The notes below the pieces were generated by a model. That model worked only from the letters and a program-made list of their open reading frames with translations, searched no databases and was not told the origin of the DNA. Shown piece after piece: positions 1-11,479 of a stretch of DNA of 64,000 nt. Location: positions 46,214,267 through 46,278,266 of the forward strand of contig CM055110.1 in the NCBI GenBank assembly GCA_029204225.1. Reading direction: 5' to 3'. Within the stretch, counting starts at the first letter, position 1, and each line of letters starts with the position of its first letter. Source of the stretch: Diphasiastrum complanatum (lineage: Eukaryota; Streptophyta; Lycopodiopsida; Lycopodiales; Lycopodiaceae). The position numbers and the translations under genes are program-made.

Positions 1-717
1 TGGCTTGTGATGTGATTTGAAGTTTGAACTTCTCTCAGGCACGCTCTTTTATAAATAATAAGAGAATGCCTGAACGCTTAGTCCCGTTCAGACTAAAAAG
101 CATGGTTTCAGAGCTGTGACATGCAGATGACCTTTATAAGTTGAAACTGAATAGTTTTAGTTTGCGAGTTGCTCTCAGTTTATTATTAATGTGACTAAAT
201 TTATAAGCACTTAGAAACGTAGCAGAATTGGGCTTTAGATTCTCGATCCTTGTTTATTTTTCAAATTTCTTCTGCTCCACCTCTGGCATAACATATTAAC
301 ACAGTTAAATTGCAATATCAGTTCCTAAAATTTGTAGTCAGCCGAAGACAACTAGCTCCAAATTCAATTCTGCTGCTGGGTGAAGTAAAGGCAGCAATTT
401 GGCTGCTACAAAGAGCTTATCAAAAAAATAACTACAAATAACAATCCTAAACATTTTTCACTTCAAGTAAGTGACAATATTGAGCTGTGAGCTCATTGAA
501 GGAAGCCAAAAGCAGAACATTCGACACACACACCCAAGAGGAAACCTCGTATATAACCAGCAAAAAAAAAGCCTTCTTGGCCAAGAAGCTATGGCATAGG
601 CTCAACTTAGCTAACATGTCTTGAAGTATCAGAAAAAGTTTCCGCTCAAATTCAATGCATTATGAGACTGTACTCTCAACTGTCAAGATCTTTTAAGTGC
701 CAGAGATATGAATGCAG
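1..717. other. No coding exon seen; probable IQD intron
   Basis: No exon could be supported on either strand. The IQD exon starting at 718 is preceded by an AG and by an in-frame stop (709-711), so this stretch is most simply the 3' part of an intron whose upstream exons, carrying the IQ motifs, lie outside the window. That placement is inference from known IQD gene structure. Confidence 0.45.
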
Positions 718-838
718 CGTGGGTGGTGTTCGAGTCGCTGGACAGCAGAAGAAACTCAAGCAAAGCTACGAGAGAGGCAAGATGCTGCCATTAGACGTGA
801 ACGAGCAATGGCATATGCTTTTTGGATCCAAGTGTGCA

Positions 839-913
<75 letters not shown>

Positions 914-2119
914 GTAATCTAACTTTTAATTTACTGCGCATGCTTTCAATTTTCATTGACTACAGCCACTGTGATTGTTGCATCCGCCTTTGTAAGGCTG
1001 CATCACTTCCTCGGATTCCTGAAAATTTTCCATTTTCCTGACAACAAATGCATCAGACGTTCTTTGTGTGAGAGATCCGATGGCAATACTGGTTTATTCC
1101 CATCACTATTCAAAGTACTTTGCTCATTAGTTTCTTCTTCTCACATGAAGCTTTGAGACAATAGGATCTGAATTATGAACTTGGTTAGTCATGTGCGTGT
1201 CTCCGTGAGTAACGTGAAATTTGGAATGGACTTTTTCTTATATGTTGTGCATTTTCTTTTCAAATGTGTTCAAACCAAAATTGATTGTATAGCTACACTT
1301 TGCTACTGACATTACCGGGTAGTGTATAAGGTAGTAGAGAATTTGTTTTCTTGTAGCTATATAAATCGACTTCATATATTTATCAGCTGCGAAATGGCTT
1401 CTTTAGTGCAGTGGAAGCCAAGTGTGGGCATTAAGAATGGACCAGAGAAGGCTCAATCTAGCTTGAGTTGGCTAGAACGTTGGATGGCTGCTCGGCCTTG
1501 GGAAAATCGTTGTAAGGATCTTCGTGCAAAAAATGATCCATGGAAAAGTTCTTTTGAGATCAGCAGCAAGAACGACAACAGTTTGAGAAGATGGACAACT
1601 GGCAGCAAGAGGCATCAATCTGGGGAGGATCAGCGACATAGGCGATCATATTCTCAAATATCCTCAGAGAGCTCGCCAGTACCTATACCCAGATCACACA
1701 TAATCAGATCAAATCGCAACTTAAGCATGAGATGCACTTATGGGTTTCACGAACAAAGCACTCATTTTTATAATTCTAACAGATTGGCAGAATTTCATGA
1801 GGATGTAGCATGTTTGTCTTTTAGACTGAAAGCTGGAAGAAAACTGAAATCATCCATTTCAAATGAGCATATCATGAAGTCCAGCTACTCGGCAGCAGCA
1901 AACTTAGGTCAGGAAAGGAAACGCCCATTAACTAATGAAAACCGAAGGCCTACTTTTGATGATGCTCAAAACAACATACCCTTGCCTTCCAGTTTTAAAG
2001 CACAACAAAATCCTGAAAAATGCAAGCCAGGTATCATAAAATTTGACAAAAACTCTCTTGCCATCAATAAATCAACAAGACCAAGAGAAGCTCTACCTGA
2101 AGGTAGAAATGGGTACTAA
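718..2119 (+). CDS. IQD-family (IQ67-domain) calmodulin-binding protein, 3' exons
   Basis: IQD proteins are plant calmodulin-binding scaffolds acting at microtubules, membranes and nuclei. Two exons are visible. Exon 718-831 encodes the conserved stretch ending TAEETQAKLRERQDAAI and RERAMAYAF. It closes on a CAA codon before GTGTGC. Exon 1412-2119 opens in phase 0 after TTTAGTGCAG and gives WKPS, then the family hallmark SWLERWMAARPWENR, then a Ser/Arg/Asn-rich, low-complexity tail to a TAA at 2117-2119. The joint reproduces the family's usual AYAF-xx-Q-W junction. The IQ67 motifs expected upstream are absent, so the gene is 5'-partial. The C-terminal DUF4005-like motif typical of the family was not found, so the tail is divergent, shortened or decayed. 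The 580-bp intron contains a CT array starting nine bases after the donor. Family assignment is firm; subfamily and function are unknown. Confidence 0.85.
841..911 (+). repeat. (CT)n microsatellite in IQD intron
   Basis: About 35 uninterrupted CT units directly follow the splice donor of the upstream IQD exon. Open frames here give only Ser-Leu or Arg-Glu repeats and are not genes. Confidence 0.97.
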
Positions 2120-2337
2120 AACTTTACCTTATCCAAAACTGATTCAGATGTCAGATTGCTTAATGGAATCTGTACATTTACGAATAGCCATGGTTGTGCC
2201 AATTACTACTAGCTGGCACCAAGGATTCCAAGTCTTTGATAATGTCCTAAGATCTTACATCTTTTGAGATAACATTTTTTATTTTTTGAATCACACATAG
2301 TTGCTTTGGGTTCTTTGATCGATATAATTGGTGGTTC

Positions 2338-2860
2338 TTTGAAAAGATCTCCTAATGTTGGATCTCTCACTCATTTGCTTCGCTTATAGGATGGATGATG
2401 GGCTTCTTTGAAGTAGCTTGCATTTACAAGAACTAGAATATTTTAAATTCTATCATAAAGACACCTAATTTAATTTGTTGTAGGGGAAGCTAAGGTTTCA
2501 TGAAGCTCTCAAGTGTTGAGCACTACAATAGTCCGAGCATTTTCCATCAAAACCCGTGAGGCCTTTAGAAGCAAAATTAAAGAGCTCGTAAAAGCGTCAT
2601 TAGACCCTTTGAAAAGATCTCCTAATGTTGGATCTCTCACTCATTTGATTCTCTTATAGGATGATGGGCTTTTTTGAAGTAGCTTGCATTTACAAGAAGT
2701 TGAATACTTTAAATTCTATCCTAAAGACACCCAATTTAATTTTTTTTGGGAAGCTAAGGTTTCATGAAGCTCTCAAGTGTTGAGCACGACAATATTTCGA
2801 GCATTTTTATCAAAACCCCTGAGGCTTAGTTAAAGAGCTCGTAAAAGCATCATTAGACCC
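2338..2860. repeat. Two-copy tandem duplication, about 270 and 253 bp
   Basis: Both copies start TTTGAAAAGATCTCC (2338 and 2608) and end TTAGACCC (to 2607 and 2860). They share GATCTCTCACTCATTTG, AAGCTAAGGTTTCATGAAG and AAAGAGCTCGTAAAAGC, with small indels. The block lies about 220 bp downstream of the IQD stop codon and has no significant open frame. Confidence 0.9.
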
Positions 2861-3176
2861 ATCGGCAGCAGTTCTGTTGCAAATCACAACAAGAGAAATG
2901 TGGTGTTTTGCCACACAAGCTCGGGACTTAGCTAAAATTTCATCATTTTCTCTTCGCATGGCATATTCAGGCCAAATTTTTTAGACAACTCCGCTAATCA
3001 AAACTAGGCTGACTTGGAAGGCAATATCGTTTTTTTCTTTTCGCATAGTAGTGCCACTTGACAATGTTTTCAAGAATCAAATTTGAAAGCAAGTGGAAAA
3101 ATTATGCACATGATATAATCATGAAATCATTATGTAACTACCAAGTCACCTAAAAATACAATAATTACAAAACATA
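2861..3176. other. Intergenic, nothing recognised
   Basis: AT-rich sequence between the tandem duplication and an LTR. I see no exon, RNA gene or terminal repeat. Confidence 0.5.
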
Positions 3177-3487
3177 TGTTGGAAATTTGCCCCGTGTGAA
3201 AATTGATAAACGATAAGGTATATTAGTAAGTAGATAAACAAATACATTTATTTACAAAGCCTAGGAAATATTACCAGCTCCTACATGGTCGTTCCTTCTC
3301 TGGGATACACCATGTAGGCTCACATAGATAATTCACATAGATAATTCGCTGCCATCCTAGCTAGTAATTTCTCAGCTCTCAGCTTCTTCTGCTCTCCTCC
3401 TTCTAAGACCTCCTCGGTCATCGGGAAGAGATACTCTGTGTCTTCAGCTTGGCTCGGCATCTGGGGATTCTCTGAAATCCGCTAACA
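3177..3487 (-). mobile_element. 3' LTR of a minus-strand LTR retroelement
   Basis: Read on the minus strand the segment starts TGTTAGCGGATTTCAG and ends GGCAAATTTCCAACA, that is TG...CA. It is preceded by a purine run (AGGGGTGGATAA) that fits a polypurine tract, so it is best read as a 311-bp 3' LTR. The ORF remnant at 3644-6337 lies upstream in the same orientation. No matching 5' LTR is visible, so the element is incomplete. Confidence 0.6.
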
Positions 3488-3643
3488 TTATCCACCCCTA
3501 ATCTGTTGCATGACCCACTGCAACACAGGCGATGTCATTCCGCTCGGCACTTGGAAAAGCGTGGATCTTCGTTCGCTTCCGTAAAACCAAGTGCTTATTA
3601 TCCGCAAAACTGTTTCTCAAAAATGAAGGTCTCTCAATGGCCG

Positions 3644-6337
3644 CTACATTCCAGCCCTCTTGAGAACCTCTTGCGAGTCATGCTCGCCTCGCCGTCTTGC
3701 TGTTTGTTTTCGCTCGCTCATCTTTCGCCCCAGGGCGTCAAATACTTGGAAGCGGAGCTTACTTCCGAAGTTTAGTGGCCCCAGGTATTCTCTTATCTTT
3801 TCAATAAAGCCCATCTCTTGCCAGTCTTCCACCATGGTCACATGTCGTGACGACATGAAGGCCGCTCTATAGTATAGCCAGGCCATCATCTCATGGTCTT
3901 CCTCTGACTTGAGAGCTACCTTGGGATTGATCTTGATTGGATCTAAATCACGATCCCAGAAACAATATTGCTGCATCAAAAAGGCCATAGATCGGCAGTA
4001 TTCGGCACTTTCTTGCACGCATAGATCGGCACTTGTCTTGTATCTGTGCCCGAAATCAAGTAACTGCAATCTCAGATCATCTGGGGAGATTCTCTTTGAA
4101 ATTCCCGGAATCACTGGTTAGTTCACCTACTCGACCCCTGGCTTTTCTGCCGGCCATGGATTTCTGCATTTGAGCGGCATGTAGAATGGATCTATACGCT
4201 TCCATGTTGGTGCCTTCAGGTACTGTTGGAGTCGCCTGCTATCCTTTAGGATCTTATTACTCCATTCCGGTTGCGGTTGTAATGCCGCAATGATCTCGGC
4301 CCTGGATGGAGTATTGGCTTTTATCTATCTCGTCTTTGCCTCCCCTCATGTTGGGAGGGTAATTCCTTTCGAACTTCTCTGATTCCTTTGTATCAGCCAT
4401 CTTGCTCCTGGGCCTGGTAGGAGAAGCTGTCCTACGTGGTTGTGGTGGCCTTGCCAGGTAATCATCCAGGGCCTTGGTGCCCGTATCCTTGTCTTTGGCT
4501 CGCTCGCTCGTTGATGGCTCAGCTGCGCCCGTGTCTTGCCTGGGCGAGAATCTTCTTGTTTCTGGTGGATCTGCCAGGAAGTCGTCATTACCCCCAATGT
4601 CAGGGTTAGTTTCTGGAAGGTCAAGGATGGAGTGATCTGGAGAGAGAGGTGCAGGGATGACAGGTTGGGGAGGTGGTGGATTTAACAAATTATACGCCGC
4701 ACCGGGGGAGTGGAGTTGTTGAAGGAACTCATCCCGTCGGGCTTTGTATGTGTTAGCTGGACCTTTTGATGGGCCCATTATTTTGCTAGGAGGTGGTGAA
4801 GAGAGGGAAGATGAAAAAATAGGGTAAGTTGGAATGAATGTTTCGGAGAAATTAAAAGCGGAATAAGAGGGGTTAAAAGTGAGAGGGGGAGGGAAAAAAG
4901 CTCTGGAAGCAACTCTGGCTCTCTGGCTACCCGATCCCGAGCTACCATCTGATGGTCGGGTTTGCCCGCTCTGATTTCCTGCTCCATCATCTCCTTCATC
5001 GTCCCGTGGTTTCTACGAATGAGCACCTGCTTGGGCCTTACACGCCCTGTCCCACAACTGATTCACCTTGTCCAAGACTTGATGCAGGGCCTTCGTTGTG
5101 TCTTCTAGCTGCTTTTGGGACTCCAGGATGATCTTTTCCTGCTTGGCCACAATGTTTTCGAAATTCTTTTTCTCGGCTTCCCGTTCTTGGATCAGCCGCA
5201 CATATTTCTCCATCTGGATGGCTGAGGCATGTGGGGCCTGGATTTGTATGTCCTCGGGCTTAACTAGAGGGGCATCAACTGTCATTGCACCAGACGATGT
5301 GTCTCGTATTTGGTCGATCTGGACCATCTGGTGCTTGAGTTGCTGCTGGACCTCTTCCAAAGTGGTCTTTTGTCCGGCCATCACGAATCTGATTTCCTCT
5401 GTCTCTTTTTTTTTTTCTTTAATCAGCTTCTGTTGTTGCGCAATTTCCTAGTCCTGGTACTGGACCTTGTTTTCGAGCATTTGATTCTAGCTTACGAAGC
5501 AATGCATATGGTAGCTTGCTTCGGATAGGCCGATCATTGAGCGTTTGGCTGCTTCGGAGAGCTTCTCGGAGTTAGTGAGGGTTGGGTACTGGTCAGTGGT
5601 GTGGGCTGGTGAAGCTAATCCAAAAAATAGGTGTTGTGTCAGAACTGAAGATGGAGGTGGAGGGAGTGGAGGAATGATGTTAGTGGCAATGGTGGTTGTT
5701 GTGGTGGTGGTGGTGGTGGTTATTGGGGGGCGTCAGACTGACTGATCTACCTTCTCTGGTTCATCATCGCTTATTTCCATCAGGTCCGCAGCATCAAAAT
5801 ATTGCGAAGTGTCCAAGGTGTGGACTTGCTAGGCCCTTGGCTGTTGACCTTGTGGCTGCTGGGCTGCTTCCGTATTTGGGGACTGGAACTCCCCACTCCT
5901 CCTCCTCCCCCCCACACCCCACCCCCCCCCCCAAAAAAAAAGGTTGCATGTGGTGACGTTGGTGGCGTTGGTGTGGTAACCAATGTGGGTGGGGTGGTGA
6001 CTTTGTCTGGTTGAACCACGACTTGTGATGTGGTCGTGTCTGGTGTTGTTGTAGACTTAGTTGCTCCATCACCCCCGTCGATGGTGTGTGAGAGTGATGA
6101 GTGTTGTTGCGAGGCTGTAGTTGAGCTTCCATCATCGGAAGCTGAACCATCTGATGTTGTTCCAGCTGGTGATGTCCTCCTAGCCTGAAGCTTTCTTTGT
6201 ATTCTTTGTTGCCTTGTGTCTGGCAACTGGGCCTTGGAGGTATCGACCTCTTGGACTCTTTGGTAACTTAACTCATTGGAAATCGTTGTTCGAAATGTGG
6301 TACGGTTCCACGGCGAGAGCGATTGGAATGCGACCAA
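3644..6337 (-). pseudogene. Decayed retroelement ORF with coiled-coil segment
   Basis: Minus-strand open stretches at 6337-5780, 5384-5013, 4778-4257 and 4114-3644 look like one original ORF of roughly 800-900 codons, broken by frameshifts and stops. The 5384 and 4778 pieces share a frame and are split by one stop at 5013. Visible features in order are a Ser/Thr/Gln-rich start, a Glu/Lys/Gln-rich coiled coil (about 5200-5030, with REAEKKNFENIVAKQEK), a Pro-rich stretch (NPPPPQPVIPAP) and a C-terminal part with aromatic residues (HEMMAWLYYRAAF). No reverse transcriptase, integrase or CCHC motif is present. Position just before a 3' LTR suggests an extra ORF downstream of pol; it could also be a gag. 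It is comparable in layout, not demonstrably in sequence, to the ORF at 32977-34219. Function unknown. Confidence 0.5.
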
Positions 6338-6930
6338 TTTGCGATTGAATGCGGTTGGAAAGGGTCAATGCGGTATATTACGGGTGTATGCGGTCTGTTG
6401 CGGTTGGATACGTTCTCCATGGTGAAGGGTGGAGGCAGTCGGTGTGCGATTGTTTGCTTTCGAATGCGGTGGGTTGCAATTCAAGGACGAATGCGGTTGG
6501 GGTGCTGTTTGTTTGCGGTGGGTTGCGGTTGGATACGACCTGTTGCGATTGAAAGGTGAATTCAGTTGAGGTGCGGTTGCTTGCGGTCGAATGCGATGGG
6601 TTGCGGTTGAATGCTGTGTGTTTCAATTCTATTGTAGTGGAATGTAGTGCAAGGTCAGACTGTGGTGCAAGGGCGGTTGGAAAACAGGGGATGTGGTGGG
6701 AATGCGATCTGTTTGTGGTTGAGTGCGGTCGCTACGGTGGAACAGCTTATGTGGTTGTGGTGCAGTTGAATACGTTCAATAGTTGAGTTGGTTTGAATGT
6801 GGTGTGTTTGCAGTTGAGTGCGGTCATGACGTTCAATGAGTGGTGTGGTTTGAATGCGGTGTATTGGGATTCAATGCAGTGGCTATGGTTCAAGGCAGTC
6901 ACTATGGTTCAATGTGGTCTCGGTTGGAAT
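6300..6930. repeat. Degenerate TGCGGTTGAA-type minisatellite
   Basis: Variants of TGCGGTTG(G/A)A, TTGCGGTGGG and AATGCGGT recur dozens of times at irregular spacing. The array is G/T-rich on the plus strand, and its right part (from about 6620) is more eroded. The open frames here are by-products of the repeat. Confidence 0.75.
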
Positions 6931-7240
6931 GTGAGCTGTTTTATGCAAGTGAAGAACTTCAAGGGGGGAAATATGATTGTGGCTCAAAGTAGAAGTTCTT
7001 ATGGGAAAGGTGTATCTCAATGAATGTTTGTATGCTTAATTGAGAATATTGAGATACCAGACAGACATAAATGAGGTGGGCAAAAAGTGTTAGAATCTTT
7101 TGCATATGGTGTAGCCTATCATTTGTTGACCTAGAATATTCATGACAAATGGGTATTTACAGGAAAAAAAAAATGCAGAGAAGAAAATAAAAGAAAATAA
7201 AAAGAATAAAAAATGTAAAATATATACTAGAGAAAAGGTG
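6931..7240. other. Noncoding gap next to gypsy 3' end
   Basis: An A-rich stretch (about 7160-7230) follows the integrase stop of the neighbouring minus-strand gypsy element. A 3' LTR would be expected here but could not be defined without a second copy. Confidence 0.4.
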
Positions 7241-8530
7241 TTAAATTAGGTCAACAAAAAACAACTCTTCATAATACTGCCCTAGACGACCACCGTTGAC
7301 AACAGTGTCTAGGAGTATTCCGTCAAGTGTTTGCAACTGGACTGCACCATTAGGAAAGATTTTATTAATAAAATACGGTCCCTCATTTCGGAATTTCAAT
7401 TTGTCGGGGTGCTTCTTTGATGTATAAAGAAGCACCTAGTCACCTAAGTGTAGATCTTTATTTTGTAAGTGACGGTCATGCCAGGCCTTTTGGCATCGTT
7501 TGTTAACCAATTGTGCGTGGTAAGATATAAGTCTTGTCTCGCATAACTGGGCTAACGTAAATAGCCTAGTTTTGACTTGTTGCTCAATTGTAGCTTTTTC
7601 ACATAGATCTTTAGAAAAAGCTTCCATGACTCTTAGCGAAGGGACTAAGAATTCTACGGACATTACTGTCTCTTGACCATATACTAAGTGGAAAGGGGTA
7701 ACCCACCCAGTGGTTTTCTTTGGGGTGGTGCGGTAAGCCCAGATAGCTGAAAAAAGTTTTGTTTCCCAATCAGAACGACTGGTTTCAACTATCTTTGTCA
7801 AAATTTTACATATTGTCTTGTTAGTTGATTCAACCTGTCATTACATCTAGGATAGTACGGTGTACTCTTTCTGTGAACGAAAAGGTAATGGCGCAGTAAA
7901 TTATCAATGACAGCATTTAAAAAATGCATGCTGCGATCACTGACTAGCTCTATAGGGCAGCCAAAACGTGTAATAATGTTTTCATAAAGAAAACGTGAGA
8001 CAGCTTTTGCGTTGGCATCCTTCCTTGCTTGAGCCTCAACTCACTTAGTGGCGTAATCTATTGCTATGAGGATGTAACGAGCTTAGGTATGTTTCGCTGC
8101 TGGACTGATTGGTCCAACAAAGTCAATTTCCCACTTGTGGAAGACTTCGCCTTCTATAATGGGAGTGGTGTGAAGTCTGCTTTTGTATTTTTCTTGGCTC
8201 GTTGACAGACATCACACGTTTTAACGACAGCAAATGTGTCCTTAAATAAAGATGGCCACCACAGTCTTGCTCGAAGGATAATCTTAGCGGTTGCTTCAGC
8301 AGAAAAGTGGCCACCGCCAATTCCCTCATGAGCCTGAGATATGATAGGTCGTATCTCAGATTCATAAGCACATCGTTGAATTATACTGTCAATGCCCCTT
8401 TTGTAAAGTTGTCCCGCTATTAACTGAAAGGGCGCTACTTTAAGCAAAAATTTTCGTTTTGCCGTTGTATTCAGGCCTTCTTGAAGTTTGCCTGTTGTTA
8501 GGAACTGAGTTATCTCCTTAGCCCACAAGG
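7241..8530 (-). pseudogene. Gypsy 1 integrase
   Basis: Integrase inserts the cDNA into host DNA. The N-terminal HHCC zinc finger is at about 8260-8180 (HEGIGGGHF ... TCDVCQRAKK). The core follows in a shifted frame (KWEIDFVGP near 8130, then VSDRSMHFLN near 7940) and runs into ETKLFSAIWAYRTTPKK (about 7760). A C-terminal stretch with GPYFINKIFPNGAVQL ends at 7241. Where the third catalytic acidic residue is expected (after the YYPRC string near 7850) I read DRLNQL, with no Glu, so the active site looks lost in addition to the frameshifts. Confidence 0.8.
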
Positions 8531-8639
8531 GTGTAGCATCAATCTAAAAAAGACATGCATCAAGAAGATCATCGTTGACTGGTGCAGTTGCTTTTTCAGC
8601 ATTCGGTAGTCGGGAAAGGTGATCCGCCATGAAATGTTG

Positions 8640-10021
8640 GGTCCCTTTCCGGACGACTACGTGGAAATTAAATTTCTCTAATATTAACAGCCATCGAGCT
8701 ATACATCCCGTTTTACAGGATTTATTAACAATATATTATAGGGCTTGATGGTTGATGTAGAATGCAAAGGTCTGGCCTAGTAAATAATGTCTTAGTTGTT
8801 GTACAGCATAGACCATCGCCAATGCTTCTCTCTCCGTGGTTGTATAGTTTACTTCAGCAAGCACCAGTTGCCTACTCAAGAAACGTATTGGGAAGTCTTT
8901 GCCATATACACCCGGTTGTGCAAGAATACCTCCAATGGCATACTTACTGGCGTCAGTATGCACATGAAACTCTTTCGTATAATCTGGCGAGCGGAGTATG
9001 GGTGCCGTGGTAAGGGTTGTTTTCAACTCCTCAAAGGCTTTAATGCGTTCTTCGGTCCAGCAAGGATCTACCACAACTAAATAAATGAGGCGTGTCTTGC
9101 TGGCATAGTCGATTATAAAGATGTGATAATAATTTGTATGACCGAGGAAGACGTAAACTTCCTTCACTGTTGTAGGTAAGGGCATTTCAACTGTAACCTT
9201 GATTTTTGACAGGCCGGTAGAAATACCGTCCTTTGAAATTATATGCCCGAGTACAACCCCACCCCATGGGTGACCCATATTTGGCATTTATTAGGGTTTA
9301 GTAAGATTCCAAATCTACGGCAGGAATGAAGATTTTCTCCAGTGCGTCAAGGTGCGTAGCTGCTGAGGAATGTACACCTAGATCGTCGAGATAAATCTCC
9401 GCAATCCGATGTAACAAGTCTTGCCAAGGCCAGTTGCATGACCCTCTGGAAAGTTGAAGGGGCGTTGCATAAGCCAAAAGACATGACGTTATAAGCGTAA
9501 ACCTCGTTCTCTGTGGCAAAGGCCATTCTATGTTTATCTTCAGGAGCTATTTGAACAAGGAAATAATCGCTGAATCCATCCAAGAAGCTGAAAGCTTCAG
9601 CTCCTGTCATTTCCTCTAAGATTTGGGTCGTTAAAGGTAAGGGAAAATGGTCTTTCTTCGTAACCTCATTAAGGTTCTTGAGATCGACACAGATACGAAG
9701 TTTGTCGTCTTTCTTGGGGACAACCACAATGGGTGATACCCAATCAGTATGATGAACTTCATAAATGAAGCCAGCATCCAGCAATTTCTTAATATATTCA
9801 TCGATTCGTTCTCGATAGACAAGATTACTTCTGTAAGGTTTAGCCCTAACAGGCTTAGCGTTGTTTTCTAAAGGAAAGCTGATTTTTATTGTTTTGTTGT
9901 TGTTCTTGTTGTTGGCATTGTGCTCTAGTGAGAACTCTAACAGATTCGGATGATATATGATGTGTTGGAAGGATCCTGTTAGGTTGTTTAGAGCAGTCTT
10001 TGAAACTGTGTTTGCGAACAC
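8640..10021 (-). pseudogene. Gypsy 1 reverse transcriptase and RNase H
   Basis: The 10021-9347 reading contains HTDWVSPIVVVPKKDDKLR, RICVDLKNLNEVTKKD and SFLDGFSDY, all standard gypsy RT palm motifs. The catalytic box IYLDDLGVHSS sits in a neighbouring frame near 9390, so a frameshift has occurred. RNase H follows at 9287-8736 with HTDASKYAIGGILAQ and TTTEREALAMVYAVQQLRHY. A conserved TDHQAL reads INHQAL near the end (Asp to Asn), which would remove an active-site acid. The tail (HFMADHLSRLP) reaches about 8640 in another frame. Confidence 0.85.
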
Positions 10022-10259
10022 AGTCTAGACATTCCGCATGGTATTGTTTTTTAACTTTACAGACCAAGAGCTCCTGTGAGAAATTTGGCAAGTTTGGTAA
10101 AACAACAATCGTGAGCATTGGTAATCCATCTAAATGGACCCTTGTGGGCTTTATAGGTGCAGAGGAGGGAAGGTAGAAAATAATTTTCTAATAAAATTTA
10201 TGGTAAAAGCTTAGTAGTAATATCCATTTTATATGAAAGGGAATCCTTAACTGGCATGA

Positions 10260-11369
10260 AGTGTCTCGGTTCACCACAAATAAAGCAACGGTTGCTCATT
10301 GGTCATGTGGCGATAGCATAACCATCTTGGATGGCTAGTTGTGCCGGATTTTCTGGTAGTGTGGAATACTCATCTCGTTTGCACGAGCATGAGTTGTCGG
10401 TTGGATATAGGTGAGAACTAGGTAATGGAAGTGTTGCATCGTGATGATATGAGTGATCGTAGGAGTTTTCTATCAGATGTGCTTGTGCAGACTCTCGAGG
10501 GTGCCTATGTTTTTGTGCTCCTAGATCAGGTTGTCCTCTTGGAGGTGGTCCTAAGAGCGCCAGCTGTGGTTGAGGTTCATGTCGAGGTTGTCTGGGCAAC
10601 TCTTGTATATGGACTTGGTTGTTTCGTGGTTGGTAGTGCATATATTGGTTCTGTAAAACAAACGGTTGTCGAGGAGGTTGATAATGTCCCCCTGACTAGT
10701 TGTGAGGCTGGTTCCTCGGATAATAATAGCAATAGAGGGATGTATGACCCATAAAGTCGTAAATGTCACATTTGATCAATGAAGTATTTGGGACCGGTTG
10801 GTATGAAGGACACTCATTGCCAGTGTGTGCACCTCGACAATGAGGGCACCATATGTTCTCTCGTCTATAGTGGATTTGGCCAATGGGTAACTGACCTGGC
10901 ATCGAACTCTGGATAGACTTAAGAGTGTTTTGAACTCTTCCGTGAGTTTCTCCATTTGTTGTTGGTGTTGCTGGTTAAGCAACTCCATCTGTGTTTTCCA
11001 CAATTGTTCTCGTGTTTCCTCGTTTGGTCGAGCTTCTTGGATAGCACGATGTGTTCTCCGTTCACGTGGCTCATCAACATCTGAACCCTCGTCTTCTTCC
11101 CGAATGGCATCAGACATGGCTTGTTTCAGTGATGTGTATTCATCATTGGATCGAAGCTCACGTCGTATCTATCGTGGGAGTCCAACGAAGAACCAGATTA
11201 TGAGCATAGACTCAGTGGGTTGCTCTTGTACCTGACTTTTTAATCTTTTAAATCGTTCAATATAGTCACGTACTTTCTCGTCTTTTGTCATTTTGATGTT
11301 ACTAAGCTTGACAAAAGGACTTTCGATCAAGTGAAATGGCTTGAAGCGTTTGATAAATGTCTCCTTCAA
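10260..11369 (-). pseudogene. Gypsy 1 gag with CCHC knuckles
   Basis: Gag forms the virus-like particle. 11369-11169 gives the C-terminal half of the retrotransposon gag domain (ETFIKRFKPF, VRDYIERFKRL). 11117-10776 gives a Gln/Glu-rich linker likely to be helical. The zinc-knuckle region has CPHCRGAHTGNEC (about 10850) and CFICGEPRHF (about 10280). The gag N-terminus is missing, truncated near 11400. Confidence 0.75.
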
Positions 11370-11479
11370 GAGTGACCAGTCTCATTTATCTTCACGATGT
11401 GTTGAGTTTATGGAACAGGTCACAGTTTTTCTAATAAGGCATCATCGAGAAACACGCGGCCCATACTAGCACCATAGTG

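Larger units (their letters stand above)
7241..11400 (-). mobile_element. Ty3/gypsy retrotransposon 1, degenerate
   Basis: Minus-strand domains follow the gypsy order gag - zinc knuckles - protease region - RT - RNase H - integrase from high to low coordinates. Several frameshifts and stops show it is dead. Gag resembles that of the plus-strand gypsy at 40811-42330 (shared RDYIERFK/RDYIKRVK and DAIREEDE motifs), so the two are related families. Terminal repeats were not found: the left end fades into noncoding sequence and the right end abuts an LTR of opposite orientation. Confidence 0.85.

Noticed and set aside
841-911. Open frames of Ser-Leu or Arg-Glu repeats over the CT/GA arrays (also at 25469, 28374, 53694)
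   Set aside because: They arise because CT/GA repeats have no stops in any frame; no coding signal flanks them as such.
5541-6020. Plus-strand open frames rich in Val, Gly and Pro
   Set aside because: They are antisense to the longer minus-strand retroelement ORF and come from GGT and C/A homopolymer runs.
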